A stretch of 64,000 nt of DNA. It comes from Paenibacillus_D tarimensis_A. Its GTDB lineage: Bacteria; Bacillota; Bacilli; Paenibacillales; Paenibacillaceae. Made by a program: the position numbers and the translations under genes. The DNA lies in contig CP166298.1 in the NCBI GenBank assembly GCA_041281825.1, positions 4,960,001-5,024,000 on the forward strand, in the 5' to 3' direction. Shown here piece by piece: positions 57,769 through 64,000 of this stretch (positions are counted from its first letter, which is position 1; each line of letters starts with the position of its first letter). The notes under the pieces were generated by a model that made no database searches, had not been told where the DNA came from, and saw only the letters and a list, made by a program, of their open reading frames with translations.

Positions 57769-60700
57769 TTATCGACGGCGATGAACCTGAACCGCCTCAA
57801 GGGTGTTGCCGACGATCCGGACAGGCACAGCCGCGGTCTTAACAACGCCGTTCCTATACTCGACTACGAATATAATATGATGCAATCCTTTTGGAAGACC
57901 AGCAGATAAGGATCCCCATTTTTCATCGTAAAAGTCTGCATAGTACCGGCTCGGGTCCGTTGAAGATGCCGATAACTGCACTTCCGAATTTAAACTCTTT
58001 CCGTCCACTCCCTTAGTCTCAATTGAAGCCTTTACGTATCGAACGGGAGCGCTTGACGTAAGAGCACCCAACACAAAAGTTTCCCCGGCATAAAAATCCT
58101 TAGGCGGTGTCTTCGTTTCATGTCCCGCTTCTTTATGAATTTTTAGCCATTGACCAGTATGGTCAACGGTTGGAACCAGGATCAACGGAAGCACTTCCAC
58201 CGTCTTTGTCCTTGAATTGCTTTCTTTGCCGTCGCTTACCGCAAGACGGACTGTATAATTACCGGGCAAGGCATTATTGACAGAAGGTTCGAAGACAGAG
58301 GTGTCCGTTACAGCACCGTCGGGTCCGGTAATACGCCATTTGCTTGTTAACACATCTCCGTCAGGATCGGATGAACGGTTTATAAATTGCAGCCTGTCCC
58401 CTTCGTATACCGGCTTTGGGGACCAATCAAACTCGGCAGTTGGCGGACGGTTTGTTTCAATGAAGAAATACTTGGCCGAGCTCCAATCCCCCCACTCAAA
58501 GCCGTCATGCACTCTTACTTGCACATACATATTTACTTTCTCCGGCAGATCCACACTCGGCGTCCAGGAGACTGTACTGCCCGGCCTTTCAGTCGAATCC
58601 AGCTGCAGAAGACCTCCATACCTGTAAATCCGCACTTGATAACGGCTTTCAACATCACTGTCAGCATCGCTGTAGGTCCATTGGAACGCAGGTCTTAATA
58701 CGGTCAATTTCGTCGGACTGCTCTGGTTTGTACTGGCCGGTACCGTTACATTTGCAGTCGGTTTACGATTCACAATCGTCACCTGGCGTTCAAATTGCGC
58801 GGATGCCCCGACGGAATCCTCCACAACCTGACGAATATTGAACGTGCCTAAACTGTTAAACGTCTTCGTCCAGCTTGTTCTGCTGTTGCTTTGCAGCATT
58901 TCAATGCCTGCCGTTGTCAGGCTCCGGATGTAATAGGCATGAGGAAGATTCACTCGCGGCCCATCCTCCGCATCGTATGCAGTGGAGTTGATCGTAATCG
59001 CTACGCCGCGATACGTAGTCGTATGGCTTGTCGTGAACCCTGGAGCCGGCGGTGTGTTCGGCGCGGCGGTCTTTCCGACCGATAGCGGAACAACATGATA
59101 TTCACTCCATGCGCCATATTCGTCTTTCACGGCCATACCAATCTCAAAGGTGCCGGTTACTTGCGGGGAAACCAGCTTTTCAGGCACATAAATACCGCTT
59201 GGTGTAATGTAATAGAACCGTTTTTCCATGATGCCCTTGGTCGCTTTGTAGTCGATACCGGTTTCTTCGGTCGAATACTTGCTTGCCGATTCGTACCGGT
59301 CCGGATCCAGACTGGAATCGGTCCATTTAATCGTCCCGTCTGCGTTCTGCGAAACCGTAAAATTCGCAATCGGCCTGCGATGAACCGTAATGGTTTGCGT
59401 AAACTCATTCGATGCTTTTCGATACCCGTCATAAACCATGCTCGGATGCCGGAAATCCGGATGGGGATCGTCCTTCGCACGTAACCCAACGAGGTAATCT
59501 CCGACCTTATCAAAAGTGAGCTGGGCGGTATTAAACGTCTTCCCATGCAGCGCGGATAATCCCTGGTTATTTATAAATCGCACCGAATGCTCAATCGACC
59601 ACTGATAGGTCCCGGCCACCGGATCGTTCTCCGGATCATTGAACACGATATTGTTGTATTTGACTTCCGCTTTGGCCGAGCCGGATTCCCATATCGCATA
59701 TTGCGTTGACCAAACATTGGATTCCTCCACCGGCTTGTGTCTTAATCCGCTAAAGGTAACGAACGATTTATCCGAGAAATATCCGAACCTGCCGGTTGTA
59801 TACGTGGTGTCTTCCCCGCTGAGGATCGGAATGTTGTTGAGCCATACTTCGAGCTTCCCGCCCAGGAATTTGATCCGTACATCGTAATCCCTTTTGTTCT
59901 GTAAAGGGTATGTACCGCTGTCCAAAACGGTCCGGTTTCCATTCACGTATTTAGCTAACGCGATATTGGTTCCGTCCGTCTCAAACGCATAGCGGTTCCT
60001 CGCATTTTGCATCCGGAACGAAAATCCGAGCCATTCCCGGTCGTAAGCTTTGTCCCCCATTTGGAACGCGTATTTGATTTCAGCATCCTTAAGCGCCGTA
60101 TTGCTGTAAAATTGTCCGTTCGTAAAGGATCGGACAACAAGCGGAGCAGTTGACGGTTCCCCGACAGACAAGCTTAAAAGGTAGGTCGTCGATTGCCCGT
60201 AGAAATTTGTATACGCCATCGAGGCATAGATTCCGTCCCCTACATATTCCCCATAGATCTGATCTACTTTCGAACAATCATATCCCGATGGAGCGCCGAT
60301 ACTTCCGATCCGGTTCCCGGTTGAATCATAAACGGAATTATACCCGCCCGCAACATTATAGGACCACATCCCATTCGCTCTGGTCGGTTTTTTACCCCCT
60401 CCGCAAACACCCGTAAATATGGTTCTGTTGCCTTCCGCCGTTATCGTAGAAGCCCCTTGCTGTTTGATGTTTCCGCTAAAATCGGTATGAAACTTTGTCT
60501 TAGGTTCTTCCGATCTGTTCATTTGAGATTCCAGATGAAAATTGTACAACGTCAGGTCATCATTGTTTGCTTGAGATCGCCGGACTTTTATCGCGCCTGT
60601 TCGTGCATCAATGACGGTTATTTCGGTGACCCCGCCAAAAGTCGGTGTTGTCAGTGTTTTGGTATACAGCTCGTTTTTGGCCGTGTTTAAGAAAATATGC

Positions 60701-63700
60701 ACTTCATTCTCATTGAACGGGTAACTTGAATTCGGATTATATAAATACGTTTTTTGGGCTGGTGTAGACAAATAGCTTCTCCAAACCAGGTTCATATTCG
60801 AATCATATTTGGTAATATTCAAATCTTCCGTATACACATTCAAATTACTGCCGATTCGATAAGCTTCATACACGTACACATTACCTTGATCGTCGGTCAT
60901 ATACGGACTGACTCTTTGATAGGAATACTCACCGGTAACATTCGGCGCTACTGGAGCCGGCGGTGGAGGCATGGCAACTATTGTTTTCACTTCCATCTCC
61001 GGCGTCACTTCAATATAGTAGGGAGTATAGTTGTCATTATAATCATAGGCGATGAACATCATGTTTTGCCCTTTAGGAAATAGGATCGAATTCGATGACA
61101 GTAAGTATGAAGACACGCCTGATACGCTTTTTAATAATTCCCCTGTGAGTGCGTCATATACCTTAAGCCCGTTCGGCCCCCGCATATAAATATAACCATC
61201 TACAAATTCCCACTCCCCCCGAATGTAATCATTTTTATCGATCGGGATTTTATACGCATATGGACTTCCTTCCGAATATTCCACATCGATTCTTACCGGG
61301 TTCGTATAACTTTTCCAAACCTCATTTACAGGGGAAAGCTTCTTCGGGTCAACGGCATAAATTTTGTCATATGCATTAAACAACACCAACTTTTTTGTGG
61401 ACCTGATTTTCGTCTCTGAGGGGTCAAATGTAAGATGCTCGCCATTATCGATCATCGGATACGACAGTTCTTCATCATATCTGACTGCACTTCGCCACGG
61501 CGATAACCCGTTGGGTCCGTACCCGTTATTCTGAAAAGCTGCTCCGGTTATCCTTAATCCATACTGCCACCCCATCTTATGGTAAGTTGCAGACAAATAA
61601 TTTTGCACTGGTCCAAAATTTCTGCCTTCTCCTGACACCAATCTCCCGTCTGAAACCCGCCAGAGATAATTTTTATTTTTGACCTGGGTCGTGCTATTTG
61701 TCTCATATACAGGCCATTTCATCATTTGGTCAGCTGTGACCGAAGTATACGGGTCGAGATCCGGCTGCGGGTTATTCCCTTCCATCGAAAAGGAGACTTC
61801 CGGCGCATTGTTGACGATATCCAGCGTTAAGGTCGCTTCTGCCGTGGCCGCTGTATCGCCCCACCTTCCATATTCCTCCGTAACCTTCGTATAAAAGAGA
61901 TACTTCCCGATTTTTTGCGGATTAAATATAAAGCTGGATAACGAGTTATTCAGAACGGTCTGCCATGCGTCATCGGCAAAGCCGTTATTCTTGCTGTCGT
62001 ATTTGTATTTGTATTCCGCAGAAACGATCCGGTCTCCATCCGGGCTGTAGGAGGTATTCCAGATTTCAACCGGTGAATTCCGGATGCCGAGCAGCGGAAC
62101 CTCGAGCTGTGCGATCGGCGGAAGATCCGGTTTGACAATGATACTACATGCGGCGGGATCAATCGATTTCAATCCGGCACTATCATAGACGTGAAGCGAC
62201 ACTTGAACAGTAATGTTGCTGCTTGTCCCATTTACATAAGATGTCTTGCGGTTGGTCCATTCATTTCGGCTATGATCGATTGATCGGCCAATCGGACTGT
62301 GGCTTTTGCTCGCATCAAAGGCAGATAAAGTGATGGGCCGGTTCTCCACAACTTCAGCCGGGCAAGCGAGAACAGGGACCGGGTTTTTCGGAATGACTCG
62401 AATCATGGTTGAAGCCGTAGCGGTGAGTCCCCACTCGTCGCGCATTTGTGCCGTGACGGAATGGTACCCGACGGTATCCATCGTGATATTTCGGTATCCG
62501 TCGCCGGACTCAGAGCTTTTGGAAGGAATCGATTGAACAAAGCTGCTTGAGCTGCCTGCCGTGTCAAACCCATTGAAGTAGATATCATCCCCGTCCGGGT
62601 CGGTCGGTGTAGGGACGGAAGGATCGATGATGTAAACCAGGTCGAGCGAGGTTCCCTCGACAACTTCGGTCAGCGGTGTTTTACGGTCGTAGGGATAGAC
62701 AAAACCGACTTTGAATTGCGGTGGATTATTACTTGCCGGGTTGCTTACCGTCAGTGTTTTCGGGCCGATCCAGCCGGAATCGCCGCAGCTTGTTTTGATC
62801 TTCATGCTAACCATATGTGTCCCCACGCCGATATTCCAGGGATAATTGCCGAAAGAATAGATGTTAGGCGTGTTCTGACCGAATGTCGGCGGGCTGGTGT
62901 ATGTGCCGTCACGTTCGATCTTGTACCAGTGGGATTGATATGTACAACCGTTCAGTTGAAAGTTCTTCGGTTGGAACCGGAACTGATCACGGTAATTAAT
63001 CGTATCCGGAATGACGTCGAAATCGCCGGTGAATGTGACGGCTTTTTCATAAAAGAAAGTGACGTAAGCTTTATTCTGCGAGCTGGTCAAATTCGCTGTT
63101 ACCGAAGATCCGCTGCTTACCGTATTTGTATAGGATGAATACGAAATGCTGTGACCATTAACCTTGCCCTTTGAAGCGTCCGCAGTAACTGTCTGACTTT
63201 TGGGCAGCGAAGGAACTGCGATTACGGACTCACTTTCTTTCGTATAGGTGCCGGTTGCACCGCTTCTAACCATATGCCGGACATGGATCTCGCCCGCACT
63301 CACGATGTCATAGACATAGTACAAGTACAGCGTCTTAAATGAACCGTCATAGGAACTGATCGAGTATTCTCCACTCGTCGGGCTTGAAAAATTGGTCGGC
63401 GGCGTGCCGGTCGTCGTTTTCACATGTCCAGCATAGTTATATCCCGCGGCGCTTGGATGTGTCGGTGTGTAAGACTTTCCTTTTGTCAGTGGATTGATAT
63501 GATCCGGAAAAACGCTGGATAGGCTTTGGCCGTCTCTCGTCACATGCCGAACATGCGCTACCCCGTCTGCCGCTTTCTCGTAATAATAGTTCACGATATA
63601 TTTATCGATTGATCCATCATATGTAAATGACGGCGTTCCGGATAGAAAGTCGGTTAGGGCCGGATCGCTGCCATCGGTTGTTTTTTTGTACTTGTTTGCA

Positions 63701-64000
63701 TAAACGTAGTCCGGATGTGTAGCCGGTGCAGGCGGATACTTGGAACCAACCGTCATCGGACCTGTCGTGGTCGGCATGATGTTACTAAGCGATTTTCCAT
63801 CCGTGGTGAAGTGTCGTACTTCATATTGGCCATCGAGTTCGATTTCAAATACGATGGGGTAGAAATAACGTAAAGCTTGTTGTGGCGGTTTATTGTCTGG
63901 ATAAGTTGAAGGTGATTTAGATATAACATCATAAACATCACCAGTATTCGTTGAGAGTTTCCCTTGAAAACTAACCTTAAAAGTAACTGAACTTGTTCCC
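57769..64000 (-). CDS. Giant PKD-type extracellular protein, 5' part outside the window
   Basis: The frame is open from the window edge to the stop at 57769, giving at least 2076 residues. The first visible part has repeated modules with VRHxxxDGxSLS-like segments (IMPTTTGPMTV; HVRHVTRDGQSLSSVFPDHI; HVRHMVRSG). Next come PKD/Ig-like modules (PPIAQLEVPLLGIRN, NAPEVSFSMEG), a propeller- or PQQ-like stretch (about 61.5-60.2 kb), a LamG-like domain (about 60.1-59.7 kb, FSFRMQNARNRYAFETDG), and further PKD and fibronectin-like modules (PTAEFDWSPKPVYEGDRLQF). No LPXTG, SLH or membrane anchor is seen at the C-terminus (ending VQVHRRR). It is presumably secreted or surface-bound, with role unknown. 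Its start and signal peptide lie outside the window. Confidence 0.8.
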   Translation of the reverse strand, partial: GTSSVTFKVSFQGKLSTNTGDVYDVISKSPSTYPDNKPPQQALRYFYPIVFEIELDGQYEVRHFTTDGKSLSNIMPTTTGPMTVGSKYPPAPATHPDYVYANKYKKTTDGSDPALTDFLSGTPSFTYDGSIDKYIVNYYYEKAADGVAHVRHVTRDGQSLSSVFPDHINPLTKGKSYTPTHPSAAGYNYAGHVKTTTGTPPTNFSSPTSGEYSISSYDGSFKTLYLYYVYDIVSAGEIHVRHMVRSGATGTYTKESESVIAVPSLPKSQTVTADASKGKVNGHSISYSSYTNTVSSGSSVTANLTSSQNKAYVTFFYEKAVTFTGDFDVIPDTINYRDQFRFQPKNFQLNGCTYQSHWYKIERDGTYTSPPTFGQNTPNIYSFGNYPWNIGVGTHMVSMKIKTSCGDSGWIGPKTLTVSNPASNNPPQFKVGFVYPYDRKTPLTEVVEGTSLDLVYIIDPSVPTPTDPDGDDIYFNGFDTAGSSSSFVQSIPSKSSESGDGYRNITMDTVGYHSVTAQMRDEWGLTATASTMIRVIPKNPVPVLACPAEVVENRPITLSAFDASKSHSPIGRSIDHSRNEWTNRKTSYVNGTSSNITVQVSLHVYDSAGLKSIDPAACSIIVKPDLPPIAQLEVPLLGIRNSPVEIWNTSYSPDGDRIVSAEYKYKYDSKNNGFADDAWQTVLNNSLSSFIFNPQKIGKYLFYTKVTEEYGRWGDTAATAEATLTLDIVNNAPEVSFSMEGNNPQPDLDPYTSVTADQMMKWPVYETNSTTQVKNKNYLWRVSDGRLVSGEGRNFGPVQNYLSATYHKMGWQYGLRITGAAFQNNGYGPNGLSPWRSAVRYDEELSYPMIDNGEHLTFDPSETKIRSTKKLVLFNAYDKIYAVDPKKLSPVNEVWKSYTNPVRIDVEYSEGSPYAYKIPIDKNDYIRGEWEFVDGYIYMRGPNGLKVYDALTGELLKSVSGVSSYLLSSNSILFPKGQNMMFIAYDYNDNYTPYYIEVTPEMEVKTIVAMPPPPAPVAPNVTGEYSYQRVSPYMTDDQGNVYVYEAYRIGSNLNVYTEDLNITKYDSNMNLVWRSYLSTPAQKTYLYNPNSSYPFNENEVHIFLNTAKNELYTKTLTTPTFGGVTEITVIDARTGAIKVRRSQANNDDLTLYNFHLESQMNRSEEPKTKFHTDFSGNIKQQGASTITAEGNRTIFTGVCGGGKKPTRANGMWSYNVAGGYNSVYDSTGNRIGSIGAPSGYDCSKVDQIYGEYVGDGIYASMAYTNFYGQSTTYLLSLSVGEPSTAPLVVRSFTNGQFYSNTALKDAEIKYAFQMGDKAYDREWLGFSFRMQNARNRYAFETDGTNIALAKYVNGNRTVLDSGTYPLQNKRDYDVRIKFLGGKLEVWLNNIPILSGEDTTYTTGRFGYFSDKSFVTFSGLRHKPVEESNVWSTQYAIWESGSAKAEVKYNNIVFNDPENDPVAGTYQWSIEHSVRFINNQGLSALHGKTFNTAQLTFDKVGDYLVGLRAKDDPHPDFRHPSMVYDGYRKASNEFTQTITVHRRPIANFTVSQNADGTIKWTDSSLDPDRYESASKYSTEETGIDYKATKGIMEKRFYYITPSGIYVPEKLVSPQVTGTFEIGMAVKDEYGAWSEYHVVPLSVGKTAAPNTPPAPGFTTSHTTTYRGVAITINSTAYDAEDGPRVNLPHAYYIRSLTTAGIEMLQSNSRTSWTKTFNSLGTFNIRQVVEDSVGASAQFERQVTIVNRKPTANVTVPASTNQSSPTKLTVLRPAFQWTYSDADSDVESRYQVRIYRYGGLLQLDSTERPGSTVSWTPSVDLPEKVNMYVQVRVHDGFEWGDWSSAKYFFIETNRPPTAEFDWSPKPVYEGDRLQFINRSSDPDGDVLTSKWRITGPDGAVTDTSVFEPSVNNALPGNYTVRLAVSDGKESNSRTKTVEVLPLILVPTVDHTGQWLKIHKEAGHETKTPPKDFYAGETFVLGALTSSAPVRYVKASIETKGVDGKSLNSEVQLSASSTDPSRYYADFYDEKWGSLSAGLPKGLHHIIFVVEYRNGVVKTAAVPVRIVGNTLEAVQVHRRR

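Overview
The window looks like chromosome of a spore-forming Firmicute of the Paenibacillus group. This is inferred from Bacillales-type 16S/23S/5S genes, a Bacillus-order tRNA cluster, a ctaCDEFG-ctaM oxidase operon, a B. subtilis-like fad/etf set, a YhcN-type sporulation lipoprotein and GGAGG ribosome binding sites. No database search was possible, so genus and family names rest on recognised motifs.

Layout. 0-3 kb: an S9-family peptidase behind a short ORF that contains a terminator. 3-12 kb: an accessory region built from broken insertion sequences (IS256, IS3, IS4, IS1380, a group II intron RT piece) and single-gene cassettes. A 5.34-kb element (4206-9543) with TGT...ACA ends, arrayed end repeats and a perfect 5-bp target duplication has split an IS256 transposase. 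12.2-13.9 kb: a second, transposase-less element with the same ends, carrying a ZTP-type riboswitch in front of a DJ-1/GNAT fusion gene. 14.3-16.5 kb: a MerR-controlled VOC/MerR/pentapeptide operon. 16.6-18.9 kb: more single-gene cassettes.

The cassette genes (DinB-like, ankyrin, DHFR-like, P-loop kinase, GNAT, small membrane proteins) are separated by a recurring structured repeat. Its two ends can fold on each other with an unpaired spacer, and a terminator-like hairpin lies between them. The architecture resembles integron attC sites, but the boxes are not the canonical ones and no integrase is visible. This is the most interesting feature of the window.

18.9-23.3 kb: a GntR-controlled ABC-2 exporter cluster with a clear promoter and operator. 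23.4-28.8 kb: the caa3 cytochrome oxidase operon. 29.4-31.0 kb: a YhcN lipoprotein gene and a small gene bracketed by about 80-bp complex inverted repeats. 31.3-42.8 kb: fatty acid beta-oxidation (ligase, fadE, fadA, fadN, fadF) divergent from etfBA. 42.9-50.6 kb: a carbohydrate-utilisation island (ABC importer, GH105, GH38 remnant, AraC regulator). It is bracketed by etfA and a diverged duplicate of the etfA 3' end plus terminator, which suggests insertion or recombination there.

50.9-57.8 kb, all on the minus strand: rRNA genes in the unusual order 16S-5S-23S, followed by 16 tRNA genes. 57.8-64 kb: the 3' part of a giant PKD-type surface or secreted protein gene that runs off the window.
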